DNA of 64,000 nucleotides from Bacillus pumilus (GTDB lineage: Bacteria; Bacillota; Bacilli; Bacillales; Bacillaceae), in the NCBI GenBank assembly GCA_001938995.1, contig MKZN01000002.1, positions 62,001 through 126,000 on the forward strand, in the 5' to 3' direction. Position 1 is the stretch's first letter, and every line of letters begins with the position of its first letter. A model generated the notes under the pieces. That model saw only the letters and a list, made by a program, of their open reading frames with translations. It was not told the DNA's origin and did no database searches. Position numbers and translations under genes: made by a program. Below, in pieces: positions 56,618 through 64,000 of this stretch.

Positions 56618-57733
56618 TCAAATCAACCCCATTCTTTTCATATGTAAATCTGCTTCTAAACTTTGATTTAAATAAAATACAGATTGCTTAAAGAGTGCTT
56701 GCTTTTCACAAAATTTTGCCGCAAAGTGAGAAAGTTCTTTTACTTCATGATATTCATTCTTCTCTTCTAACTTTCTTAATTTCTCATCAATTTGCTGAAA
56801 TCTTTGTGGCGTATTCGTTAAGTAAAGATCATGTATAATGCCAATTTTCAGCTGAAACACTTCATGAGAAGTATCACCTTTCATACGAGCATATGCAGCC
56901 TCTATATATTGGCTTGCACACTGCGTTTCACCAATTACACAGAGTTCCCGGCTGATTAGGTACGTAGAATGGAAAAAGAAATCAGAATCATAATACTCTT
57001 TGTGGGATAATGCTTTTTCAAGATGGCGTATAGATTCTTTTGGTCTGTTCCAAAAAGAATATAAAATCGCCACATTGTGGTGATGCTGCGCCAACATAAA
57101 GTCATCTTGCTCAGACATAAGAACATTTTCTGCTAAGCGATAATTTTCAAGCGCTTCTTCATACCGGCCAACCTCTGTTAGATTCGCTGCAATGAGAGAA
57201 TATGAAAGAGCTGTTCTTCTTTCATAATGCTTCTGTCGTTTATAGACATGAAGCGCTCTGCGAATATAACTTAATGAGAGCATGATATGACTCAGGCGAT
57301 AATAAAGCCATGCCACCTTAAAATCAAAGTCAGCACGTTCAATCTCACTTGGGATTTTATCTAAGAGCTTTTCAGCACTTTGATACATCTGCAATGCAAC
57401 CTCATAATTTCCTTGATGCTGCTCATACACACCCTCATAAAAATCGAAATAGTAGGCAAGTCGATGAGACAAATCATCTTCTTTTTTTCCTGGTTGACCT
57501 TCCATACTTTTCGGCGAAACAATGCCTTTTTGTCCTCTCAAATTGTACATGAGAATGTGATGTCTTTTCTCAAGTAAGGAATAATACATGAGAATATCAG
57601 GATCGTCGATATCTTTTACCGCTTGTTTTGCTTTTGAAAATAAACGCTCCGCCTCATCTGCATGATCTTTTTTGATCTCCATGTTCCAGTCATTTAATAG
57701 TGATGCTAATTCCGCAACAGGAACTTTGCTCAT
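56618..57733 (-). CDS. Rap-family response regulator aspartate phosphatase
   Basis: 371 aa from the ATG at 57733 behind AGGGGGTG; the longer frame to 57799 is less likely. An N-terminal three-helix bundle (VAELASLLNDWNMEIKKDHADEAERLFSKAK) and a C-terminal superhelix of TPR repeats (FKVAWLYYRLSHIMLSLSYIRRALHVYK, IAANLTEVGRYEEALENYRLAE, HHNVAILYSFWNRPKESIRHLEKAL). Rap proteins dephosphorylate Spo0F~P or block ComA or DegU. The target here is unknown. Paired with the phr gene that follows. Confidence 0.93.
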   Translation of the reverse strand: MSKVPVAELASLLNDWNMEIKKDHADEAERLFSKAKQAVKDIDDPDILMYYSLLEKRHHILMYNLRGQKGIVSPKSMEGQPGKKEDDLSHRLAYYFDFYEGVYEQHQGNYEVALQMYQSAEKLLDKIPSEIERADFDFKVAWLYYRLSHIMLSLSYIRRALHVYKRQKHYERRTALSYSLIAANLTEVGRYEEALENYRLAENVLMSEQDDFMLAQHHHNVAILYSFWNRPKESIRHLEKALSHKEYYDSDFFFHSTYLISRELCVIGETQCASQYIEAAYARMKGDTSHEVFQLKIGIIHDLYLTNTPQRFQQIDEKLRKLEEKNEYHEVKELSHFAAKFCEKQALFKQSVFYLNQSLEADLHMKRMGLI

Positions 57734-57792
57734 TCTACACCCCCTATCACCTTCAGCTACATGACATGATTTCACTAAATATGGAACTTTTA

Positions 57793-57852
57793 TTAGCAAT
57801 TGCTAATTTGTCCATGTGACCTCATTTTAATATGAATCACTTCTTACTTCAA
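57793..57852 (-). promoter_or_regulatory. Promoter of rap with a palindrome just downstream of the start of transcription
   Basis: Minus strand TTGAAG (57847-57852), 17 bp, TAAAAT (57824-57829). The perfect 14-bp palindrome TTAGCAATTGCTAA (57793-57806) lies at about +11 to +24, a position for a repressor roadblock. Confidence 0.6.
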
Positions 57853-57939
57853 TAACTGTTTTTATATTAAATGCGGCTATCTCCCACTATCTAGTTGCCT
57901 TGTGAAAATTTCGCCCCTATTTAACTGAAATGTGAAATC

Positions 57940-57975
57940 AAAAAAGGCCCTAAAGGACTTGCCTAAAGGGCTTTT
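57940..57975 (-). terminator. Terminator of appendage module 2
   Basis: Minus strand AAAGCCCTTTAGG/TCCTTTAGGGCCTTT stem with T6, starting just after the collagen-like gene. Confidence 0.85.
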
Positions 57976-57979
57976 CGAT

Positions 57980-58558
57980 TTATTCCACACGTATGATCGT
58001 TAATGCCGCTCCTACCGATCCTCCACCAAGTAAGACAACTGTTGCCACCAAGCCAAATATTTGCAGAGGAATTTGATTACCTGCTGCCAATGTTGTAATA
58101 AGAGTTACGATGTAGCTAGATGCTGATAAAGCAGGGGTTAAAACAGAACCGGCAATGGATGTGCCGTTGTTCATCACCCTCGTACCTGCTAGAAGCGCTG
58201 CACTTGTATTGACTTGATACGTAATAAAATACCGGCCTGAAGCAGGCACTGTGAACACTGTATTTCCACTACTTGCAGTAAATCCATCTAAACTCTGATT
58301 ATTAGGTAAAGAAACAGCCGTTCCACCTAATACAACTAATACTGTACTTCCTGACGTGTTTGACGCATACATCGAATTAGCCGTTGAACTTGTACCGGTA
58401 GGTCCTGTTATTCCCGTTGGACCGGTTATTCCTGTTGCGCCAGTTATTCCTGTCGATCCTGTTAAACCTGTTGCGCCGGTTACGCCCGTTGAGCCTGTTG
58501 GACTCAATATTCCTCTACACCTATTAAGTTGGGCGCACATGTCTCTCACTACTTTCAA
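57980..58558 (-). CDS. Collagen-like spore-surface protein with BclA-like head, copy 2
   Basis: 192 aa. The N-terminus has [11 protein letters not shown], the same two-cysteine connector as copy 1. It has only about 12 Gly-X-Thr triplets ([15 protein letters not shown]; residues about 21-57) against about 30 in copy 1. The C-terminal head ([41 protein letters not shown]) is almost identical in protein although many codons differ, which points to an old duplication under selection. Start TTG at 58558 or ATG at 58540. Confidence 0.75.
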   Translation of the reverse strand: MKVVRDMCAQLNRCRGILSPTGSTGVTGATGLTGSTGITGATGITGPTGITGPTGTSSTANSMYASNTSGSTVLVVLGGTAVSLPNNQSLDGFTASSGNTVFTVPASGRYFITYQVNTSAALLAGTRVMNNGTSIAGSVLTPALSASSYIVTLITTLAAGNQIPLQIFGLVATVVLLGGGSVGAALTIIRVE

Positions 58559-58584
58559 TCAGTGGATTAATTAAGACATACACA

Positions 58585-58932
58585 CTAATACTGATAATTT
58601 AAAGAAAAAGAAACAACAATATTCCCAGTTGAGGTTCCACCAGTTCCTATTATGCCTATGGAGTTAATGTCATTGAGCGTAATAGATCGGCTCTCCCCTG
58701 GAGGCACTGTAAACCCTGGGACAGCCGCATCGTTTACTTGAAGTGAGACAGTCGGAGCTACCGCCGCAATCCCGTTATTCTCCACCATGATTGTTCCATT
58801 GATGACAAATGGTGTTCCATCTGTCCATACCACAACCGCATCCGGCGCTGTCGCTCCTAAATCGACTGTAAAACACACTGCATCATTTACGAAGCCCGTT
58901 TGCTCATTACTACATCCGCCTAAAATAGCCAT
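58585..58932 (-). CDS. Endospore appendage (Ena-type, DUF3992) subunit, copy 2
   Basis: 115 aa, exactly the length of copy 1. The N-terminal connector ILGGCSNEQTGFVNDAVCF is identical. The later strands match closely ([40 protein letters not shown]), while the loops between residues 26-40 and 55-72 differ. GAAGGAGGG precedes the ATG. Middle gene of module 2. The conserved connector suggests the two subunits could even co-assemble. Confidence 0.75.
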   Translation of the reverse strand: MAILGGCSNEQTGFVNDAVCFTVDLGATAPDAVVVWTDGTPFVINGTIMVENNGIAAVAPTVSLQVNDAAVPGFTVPPGESRSITLNDINSIGIIGTGGTSTGNIVVSFSLNYQY

Positions 58933-59004
58933 TTTAACCCTCCTTCAACCTATTCTTGATAGACTATGAACTAGTGATCTACACAGTTTGTGCGATATCC
59001 CATT

Positions 59005-59682
59005 TTAAAGCTTTATTTTTTTCTTACGTACCAAATTCAGTTGTATGTCTAATAACGCTTGCGCATTTTCTATAGAAGATATTTCTTTTGAAATAAACAT
59101 GATATTTTCCACTGTAATTGCCCGGCTTTCCCCTTTTTCAACGCATAGGCGATGACACGCCTTTTTCGTTTGAACTCTAATCGCAATTGACACATCTTGA
59201 TCACCTTGATGACACAAAACGACTGTTGCCGTATTGTGAAACCTAGTTCCATTACGCCATACTTCAAACGAAGTAGGCGATGTTGAAACACGTTGGACGA
59301 CGTGATGAGTTTCTATCTTCCTTAGAATGAAAGCATCATATACCGGTAGCCCCACTTCACTCATTCCGCATAAAAATGAGAGGTCCACAAGAATCCTCGA
59401 ACTGGATCGATACAATGCCTTTTGAGGACACGTCGATCTTGTACAGCATGGTACAAGAAGCTCTAATAACACACAATTATGATCTTCATTAGTGGAAATC
59501 AAAGAAAAATAGCAAGTCTTAAAGACATGTCTTTCACAGAACACCCAGGAGTAGAAAGGTTCCCCATCTTCCGTGATGAGCAAAAAAGGAGAACGAATGG
59601 AACGTTTGTGAGCAAATCCTTCATTTTTTGTTTTATAGATGATCTCATTTAGTGTACTCATCAACCGGTTTGTCACTTTCAA
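59005..59682 (-). CDS. CotZ/ExsY-like domain fused to an Ena-like domain, copy 2
   Basis: 225 aa. CotZ-like part: SPFLLITEDGEPFYSWVF, NCVLLELLVPC, SSRILVDLSFLCGMSEVGLPV. Ena-like part: FEVWRNGTRFHNTATVVLCH, CVEKGESRAITVENI. Same architecture as the copy 1 protein, but the Cys pattern differs (CPP of copy 1 is missing here). The start may be the GTG at 59676, which lines up with copy 1. First gene of module 2 behind a sigma-K promoter. Confidence 0.65.
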   Translation of the reverse strand: MKVTNRLMSTLNEIIYKTKNEGFAHKRSIRSPFLLITEDGEPFYSWVFCERHVFKTCYFSLISTNEDHNCVLLELLVPCCTRSTCPQKALYRSSSRILVDLSFLCGMSEVGLPVYDAFILRKIETHHVVQRVSTSPTSFEVWRNGTRFHNTATVVLCHQGDQDVSIAIRVQTKKACHRLCVEKGESRAITVENIMFISKEISSIENAQALLDIQLNLVRKKKIKL

Positions 59683-59723
59683 TCAACCCAATTCAATGCT
59701 GTATACAAATCGATTTGGTTCTT

Positions 59724-59752
59724 TATCATATGTCTCTTTGCGTATTCTGTGC
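59724..59752 (-). promoter_or_regulatory. Sigma-K promoter of appendage module 2
   Basis: Minus strand GCAC (59749-59752), exactly 16 bp, CATATGATA (59724-59732). The -35 bases, spacing and distance to the gene mirror module 1. Confidence 0.72.
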
Positions 59753-59798
59753 GATTTCCCTACACATCAGAAACGGTTTTATCCATTTTTGAGTAAGC

Positions 59799-60040
59799 TT
59801 TTCATTTCACTTGATTCTCTATATAATATGATTAAGATCTTACATGCCTCAGTAGCTTTAGATGGGCGCCGGGTTACTAGGCATTGGTTTGTTTCAGTAG
59901 CACCGACATGTAAAAAGCTGAGGCAGGCCAACTGTCTGCAAGCGAAATTCGCAGGAAACGCGTCACCTTTAGTCTATGTCTGCGAAAAAATGAGGTATCT
60001 TGTCTGAGCTTTTGACTATAGAAGAAAATGGAGGATATAA
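59799..60040 (+). promoter_or_regulatory. Promoter and long structured leader of the frataxin-like gene
   Basis: TTTTCA (59799-59804), 17 bp, TATAAT (59822-59827), then about 205 bases before the start codon. The leader begins with a long-range stem GCCTCAG...CTTT with AAAGCTGAGGC (59846-59859 and 59914-59924), enclosing a GGTTACT/AGTAGCACC inner pairing. A second helix, GCGAA/TTCGC, lies near 59940-59952. It matches no riboswitch that I know. It could be a cis-regulatory RNA or a separate small RNA. Confidence 0.4.
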
Positions 60041-60415
60041 ATGATGCATATATTTGACGAATTTGTAAGCGGTATCGATCATCCAACGCAGCAAGAACGG
60101 TTAAAAGAAATATTCCAATGGATTGAAGACACTTTTCCTCAATTAGAGCCAAGAATTGCATGGAATCAACCCATGTACACAGACCATGGGACCTTTATAA
60201 TTGGATTTAGCGTTGCAAAGCATCACATTTCTGTCGCACCAGAACGAAAAGGAATAAATCACTTCTCAGCGGAGATTATACAGGCTGGGTATGATCATGG
60301 AAAAAACATGTTCCGGATCAAAGAAAGTTTACCAATTGATTATCCCTTACTGAAAAAAATTATAGAATTTAATATCAAAGACAAGGCAGATTGTTCTACG
60401 TTTTGGCGAAAATAA
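60041..60415 (+). CDS. fra: Frataxin-like iron chaperone (YdhG/Fra, DUF1801)
   Basis: 124 aa (ERLKEIFQWIEDTFPQLEPRIAWNQPMYTDHGTFIIGFSVAKHHISVAPE), the DUF1801 fold. B. subtilis Fra delivers iron for iron-sulphur cluster and haem synthesis. GGAGGATATAA before the ATG. It has its own promoter and an unusually long leader. Confidence 0.85.
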   Translation: MMHIFDEFVSGIDHPTQQERLKEIFQWIEDTFPQLEPRIAWNQPMYTDHGTFIIGFSVAKHHISVAPERKGINHFSAEIIQAGYDHGKNMFRIKESLPIDYPLLKKIIEFNIKDKADCSTFWRK

Positions 60416-60419
60416 GTAA

Positions 60420-60453
60420 CAACCCCAATCTTAATAGATTGGGGTGTTTTTTT
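60420..60453 (+). terminator. Terminator of fra
   Basis: ACCCCAATC/GATTGGGGT stem followed by seven T's. Confidence 0.9.
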
Positions 60454-60492
60454 GATATAAAACAAATTGAACTCCGATACCTATCATTGGTT

Positions 60493-61963
60493 TTAATACT
60501 TTCTTGCGTTTCCATCTAACGTAATGTTCTCCGTATGAACGACAGTAGGCGGTGATTTTGGTGCTGGTAATCGTCTGCCTGGTTTAGAGATTCCGTAGCC
60601 TGAATTGTTATCTAGATGCTTTGCTATGGAGAGAAGCTGATTTTTGATATTCTCCTCATCCAACACATTGTACGGTAGTTTTCCTTCACCAGCTATTTGA
60701 AACTTTGGTGAATATGGTAATAGATTCGGAATGGTGACGTTATCGATTGATTTCGCGCCTTTTTCAAGTCCTTTTTTAACGGTTGTTTTCGCTGCGGTTG
60801 TTCCTGTTTTTGAAACTGCCCCCTGCTCCTTTTGAGCCAAATACGAATTCGGCAATAGAGCCTGTCGCATAGGTGAACCAGTGTGATCGAGAATACGCAT
60901 CACCACTATGACTTCTTTTTGAAATGAATCAGAAATAGACTTCCCAATCGCTTTCGATGTTTCAATTGGATGAGAAACAGCTGTCACAACTGATTCTACA
61001 GCCCCACCAGGGTCAGTGACAAGATCATATATTCCCATCACTGTATCTTTTGCCACATCATAGATACCTACTGCTGCCCCTTTTACACTATCAATCATAA
61101 TATCTGTCGCTTCTTCTTGTGCTTTGATTTGGAGAAGTTGGCTGTAGTACATTTTCTGATTATATGAAAGATTTTCGTAGCCAATCTCATCTACAATCTC
61201 AAAAAAATTTTCTACTGACATACACGAAGGATCATCGAGTTTTGCTTTCAGCTCTTTGATTCTTCTTTTTTCACTTTTAGATATGCTTTGATTTTTGCAT
61301 CGATTTCATTATGATTCTTGTAAACAGCCGTTTCATGAAACGCTTTTGCATCATAATACATCGGCTGAGCGTCTTTCTCTTTTCCTGTCGCTGCCATCAT
61401 TTTTGTATAAAATGTTTTGAGATGCTGCTCAACGGATTCTGTTTCTGCATATTCTTTTTCAGATCTTTGTCTAGTTTATGTAAGGCTTCAATTGACTCTT
61501 TTCTTTTTTTGTTCGCATCGTCTAGATGTTCATTGACCTCTTTACTTGAAAATACATTCAGCTCAATGAGATCACTGATATCGTCAAAAATAGTGGATAA
61601 GGTTTCCTTTTGTTCTTTGACCATGTCTTTATTGTTCTGAATGCCTTGTTTCAATTGTGCGTCTAAAAAGTGCTCATCAATAAATGTACTTCCGCCTAAC
61701 GAAGCATCATCAAGTTTTCCTTGCACACCATCTAAAAAAGATCTTTGCATATCAATGAAATTAATATAGGTGTCAGCATAAAGTGCAAGATCTTCATAAA
61801 AGGCTTTGATATTGTCCGCACCTTTTCCAGTGAACTCGTCACCTAAGCCTGACACTCCTTTTATTGCTTCTTTCAAATCCGTCATTTCTTCCCGAAGCTG
61901 ATTATACGCCTTCGATCTTTTCTCTAAAGCCGAAATCAGCAAGGGTGAATCTAATATTTTCAT
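60493..61963 (-). pseudogene. LXG-domain polymorphic toxin, two frameshifts and no clear toxin domain
   Basis: The gene starts with the ATG at 61963 behind AAGGAG. The LXG export domain (ILDSPLLISALEKRSKAYNQL, GLGDEFTGKGADNIKAFYEDL) runs to about 61460. There the frame must shift at an AAAAAG run to read EYAETESVEQHLKTFYTKMM and on to KIKAYLKVKKEES. A second shift near an AAAAAAG run (about 61270) continues as RIKELKAKLDDPSCMSVENF, then a pre-toxin segment (AVGIYDVAKDTVMGIYDLVTDPG). The last 60 residues end GNARKY without a recognisable toxin domain. Such proteins are secreted by the type VII (Yuk/Ess) system. Likely inactive unless the shifts are errors. Confidence 0.8.
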
Positions 61964-62244
61964 ACAAAAAAGACTCCTTTTATGACATATTCTTGTACTA
62001 GAATTCCATAAGGAGTCTATCACTTTAATCCACTTTATCGTTTTATAACCAATTTATTCTTCATGAATTAAGGAGATTAATTTTCCAGACAATTGGAGAT
62101 TTTGTTAATCTGATGTCTTAATTCATTATGAATCACGAACATCGATATATATAGGTTAGATTCCATCATAAATGGTATAATAACATTAAATATTTATAAT
62201 TCTGTGTGTATTGTAGACGCGCCACATAAAAGGAAGTGGAATAT

Positions 62245-62397
62245 ATGAACATAAACAAAATAAGGTCATTCCTTAATAAAACATCACAAATCCTAGGTGA
62301 CGTAAACGGCGTGCAAAAGGGTTCGATCGGGAAACGTGTCATGCGACGTTCAGCGGGAAAAGTATCCAAGAAGTTAATGAAAAAGATATTCAAATAA
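62245..62397 (+). CDS. Small basic protein, unknown
   Basis: 50 aa: NINKIRSFLNKTSQILGDVN then KGSIGKRVMRRSAGKVSKKL and MKKIFK. Very basic, helical, no signal. Similar short proteins are common in Firmicutes without known function. GGAAGTGG precedes the ATG and a terminator follows. Confidence 0.6.
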   Translation: MNINKIRSFLNKTSQILGDVNGVQKGSIGKRVMRRSAGKVSKKLMKKIFK

Positions 62398-62423
62398 AAA
62401 AGCCCCCAAAAGGGCTTTTTTTA
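62396..62423 (+). terminator. Terminator of the small basic protein gene
   Basis: AAAAGCCC/GGGCTTTT stem with seven T's. Confidence 0.85.
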
Positions 62424-63013
62424 AGGTGAATAACCCATTATGATGATTAAAAACTTGTACTAACTTGATTTTATACGGGAAAGTTTGCACTTAAATGATA
62501 TTAAAATTGAATCTATAACCACTTCTGTGGCATTTCCTCCAAAAAATCCAGTAGTTTAGGTTCATGAATTGCTGAAATTGCAAATTGAATAAAATTAAGA
62601 TGTTCCGTATTGGGATAACAAAATAATGGATACTATAATTAGATGTATTTTCACCTAATAAACCTACTATTTTCAAAGTAATGTCATACATTAATTTACA
62701 AGGAACCGAAAAGATACCGCAAATAGAACAAAAAAAGAGCTCCTGCAAAGGAGCCGTGTGAGTAATACATGAGTAAAAGTGGTTTGATAAAGAAGTGAAT
62801 CATTGAAATATACGAATTTATAAAATGGGATTTTCGACAAGCCAAGAGGGTTCGGGTGCAGTGAAATTGTCACATCTCACTTTCTCCCCTTTATGCGCTG
62901 CCGATCCTTAACATAATAACAAAAAAGACCATTGCAATTTTCTACAAAGGTCTCTTTTATTTGCTCTTATTCAAAAAACGCACCCGTTAGCAGAACAGCT
63001 ACATAAGGTATTA
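62424..63013. other. Non-coding stretch with two minus-strand terminators
   Basis: No gene can be supported. It holds AGCTCC/GGAGCC with T6 (62731-62756, minus) and AGACC/GGTCT with T6 (62919-62955, minus). The latter ends the next minus-strand gene. Between them a 20-codon minus frame (GTG about 62879, behind AAAGGGGAG) reads MRCDNFTAPEPSWLVENPIL, possibly the front of a lost gene. Confidence 0.45.
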
Positions 63014-63376
63014 CTAAAAGATTGGCACTTTATTGATAGTCAACAAATGTCCTTCTTGTAGTATAAGTTGCTTTGAATCAACAATCTCGTGTAATTGTAA
63101 GGTAGACTTTTTCTGTATTCTTAGTGCAACTTGATCCGAATTTAATAAATGAGCCACTTGCACTGTACACACTTTATGAGGTGCGGTGTAATTACGGATA
63201 TATTGTAGTAATTCACGTAGCTCCCACTCTTTTTCTACACCATTAAATATCTCTCTCTGAACTGGATAATCGAACCCTGGAATCATCCACGGTTCTGTCT
63301 CTACAAAATTAAGCGAAGCATTACCTAATCCTAATTTCTGGTCTGATGCTAAATAATAGTAATTCGTTATTTTAAT
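63014..63376 (-). CDS. Unknown protein with an apparent ATT start, possibly an immunity protein
   Basis: A continuous frame of 120 codons begins right behind AAGGAGAGGG with ATT (63374-63376), then KITNYYYLASDQKLGLGNAS, VETEPWMIPGFDYPVQRE and VKVCTVQVAHLLNS-like strands. The first internal ATG (63286) would remove 30 residues that look like part of the protein. ATT is a very rare start in Bacillus, so this is either a mutated start or an under-translated gene. It lies in an LXG toxin/immunity neighbourhood. Family not recognised. Confidence 0.5.
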   Translation of the reverse strand: MKITNYYYLASDQKLGLGNASLNFVETEPWMIPGFDYPVQREIFNGVEKEWELRELLQYIRNYTAPHKVCTVQVAHLLNSDQVALRIQKKSTLQLHEIVDSKQLILQEGHLLTINKVPIF

Positions 63377-63678
63377 CCCTCTCCTTGATTATCTAAATCT
63401 TCAGCTTTAGTCAACAATCTGGTCCCTTTGTTGCTTACCCTTTTATACTATATAAATTTATTATAACTCAAATTTAGGAACAGAACGAACATTCGATTAG
63501 ACTGTTTTAGTGATAATTGTATGTCTGATCTCAGAAAAATTTTTAAAATTATTAATAATATGAGTCTCCTATCAAAAAAGAATTGAAATGGGGTAAGGGT
63601 AAAAAGGAATGGCTGTTTTAAATATCAGTTGAATCAATCGTTCTTTTTCCAAATGTCTGAAAAGATGACCCACTTTTT
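63377..63678. other. AT-rich intergenic stretch
   Basis: Nothing clear. Possible promoter elements for the gene before it (TATATAGTATAA near 63450, minus strand) and no frame with a ribosome site. Confidence 0.4.
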
Positions 63679-63898
63679 CTATTCTTCAGGATCTTCATAA
63701 ATACCAAGTATATCGTTTACATCCATTAAAAACATTTTAAATAAAGAATCAGGTGTTTCTTCTCACTTCTTCTAATACTTTAATTCTCTCCGGAATTTGC
63801 TTTACATACCAATTAAAGAATTGTTTTGCTTCTTTTTTGGACATCTCATCAAAACTTTTCATTCCAAAATGGGGAGCTTCCCAAGGATAGTATTCCAT
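63679..63898 (-). pseudogene. Small immunity-like protein, frameshifted
   Basis: From the ATG at 63898 (AGGAG upstream): MEYYPWEAPHFGMKSFDEMS and KKEAKQFFNWYVKQIPERIK, a pattern found in small Firmicutes proteins next to LXG toxins. After about 45 codons the frame shifts (near 63755-63765) and the other frame continues EETPDSLFKMFLMDVNDILG and ends EDPEE at 63679. Unshifted, it stops at 63749. It lies 10 bp after the end of a toxin-like gene, as an immunity gene would. Confidence 0.6.
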
Positions 63899-63908
63899 AC
63901 TCATTCTC

Positions 63909-64000
63909 CTATTGTTTACTTAATGTGAATTTCACAAACATTTTTTTATCTTTAAGGTATGTTAATAATGGCTTGCTAGAACCAATTTTATCACGTTTAA
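63909..64000 (-). CDS. C-terminal end of a probable LXG-type toxin (5' part outside window)
   Basis: About 29 codons to the TAG at 63909: RDKIGSSKPLLTYLKDKKMF then VKFTLSKQ. This resembles the ends of some YeeF/YobL-like toxins. Directly followed by the immunity-like gene. The call rests mainly on position and a short tail. Confidence 0.4.
   Translation of the reverse strand, partial: KRDKIGSSKPLLTYLKDKKMFVKFTLSKQ

Noticed and set aside
59639..60007. Plus-strand frame of 122 codons before fra, and a minus-strand frame at 59877-60161
   Set aside because: The first covers the sigma-K promoter of module 2 and the fra promoter and leader; neither has a ribosome site or protein-like pattern.
59846..60040. 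Known riboswitch (TPP, cobalamin, SAM, c-di-GMP, c-di-AMP, yybP, M-box)
   Set aside because: None of the conserved core sequences of these classes was seen. Kept only as an unassigned structured leader.

Overview
The window is chromosomal DNA of a low-GC, endospore-forming Bacillus, most likely of the Bacillus pumilus group (pumilus, safensis or altitudinis). The secreted glutamyl endopeptidase at 37.3-38.2 kb closely matches the known B. intermedius/pumilus enzyme. The stretch from parC to lexA (15.1-35.1 kb) keeps the gene order known from B. subtilis, in inverted orientation: parC-parE-yneT-plsY-yneR-yneQ-yneP-tlp-sspN-yneN-citB-sspO-sspP-cotM-yneK-ccdC-ccdA-yneF-sirA-tkt-ynzC-yneB-yneA-lexA. 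No rRNA, tRNA, transposase, prophage or CRISPR array was seen.

Left accessory region (0-15 kb). A LacI repressor faces a two-gene sucrose operon (CscB-like proton symporter plus GH32 sucrase) with operators and a cre site. Then come decayed or orphan genes: a secreted YiiX/YycO-like protein with ATA where the start should be, a lipoprotein, a TetR remnant, a MarR-DoxX pair, a DGQHR/DndB-like remnant, an orphan Phr-like peptide and a secreted bacteriocin-like gene with an in-frame TAG. After these lies the first copy of a spore-appendage module at 9.8-11.7 kb, then maltose acetyltransferase and an MFS transporter.

Core region (15-35 kb). It holds topoisomerase IV, phospholipid synthesis, aconitase, small acid-soluble spore proteins, cytochrome c biogenesis, the Spo0A-controlled replication inhibitor sirA, transketolase and the SOS genes yneA-yneB-ynzC and lexA. 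LexA boxes lie between yneA and lexA, with a likely one upstream of parE.

Right region (35-64 kb). It contains spore coat-like proteins, iseA with a WalR box, the nuclease nucB, glutamyl endopeptidase, a CYP102A fatty-acid hydroxylase with its FatR/Bm3R1-type repressor and operator, and a kinase-phosphatase-RNA ligase fusion. It continues with the lactate-utilization operon lutABC, an Rrf2/NmrA-like pair, the spore NHEJ pair ku-ligD and a Rap-Phr cassette. The second, inverted copy of the appendage module follows (58.0-59.7 kb), then a frataxin-like gene and the remains of an LXG polymorphic-toxin/immunity locus.

The most notable system is the duplicated three-gene module: a CotZ/ExsY-like domain fused to an Ena-like (DUF3992) domain, a DUF3992 endospore appendage subunit with a single-cysteine N-terminal connector, and a collagen-like protein with a BclA-like C-terminal head. 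Both copies have a well-matched sigma-K promoter of identical geometry. The order fits an L-Ena-type spore fibre with an anchor, a shaft and a tip fibrillum. Two inverted copies about 46 kb apart, with different collagen lengths, suggest two versions of such a fibre.
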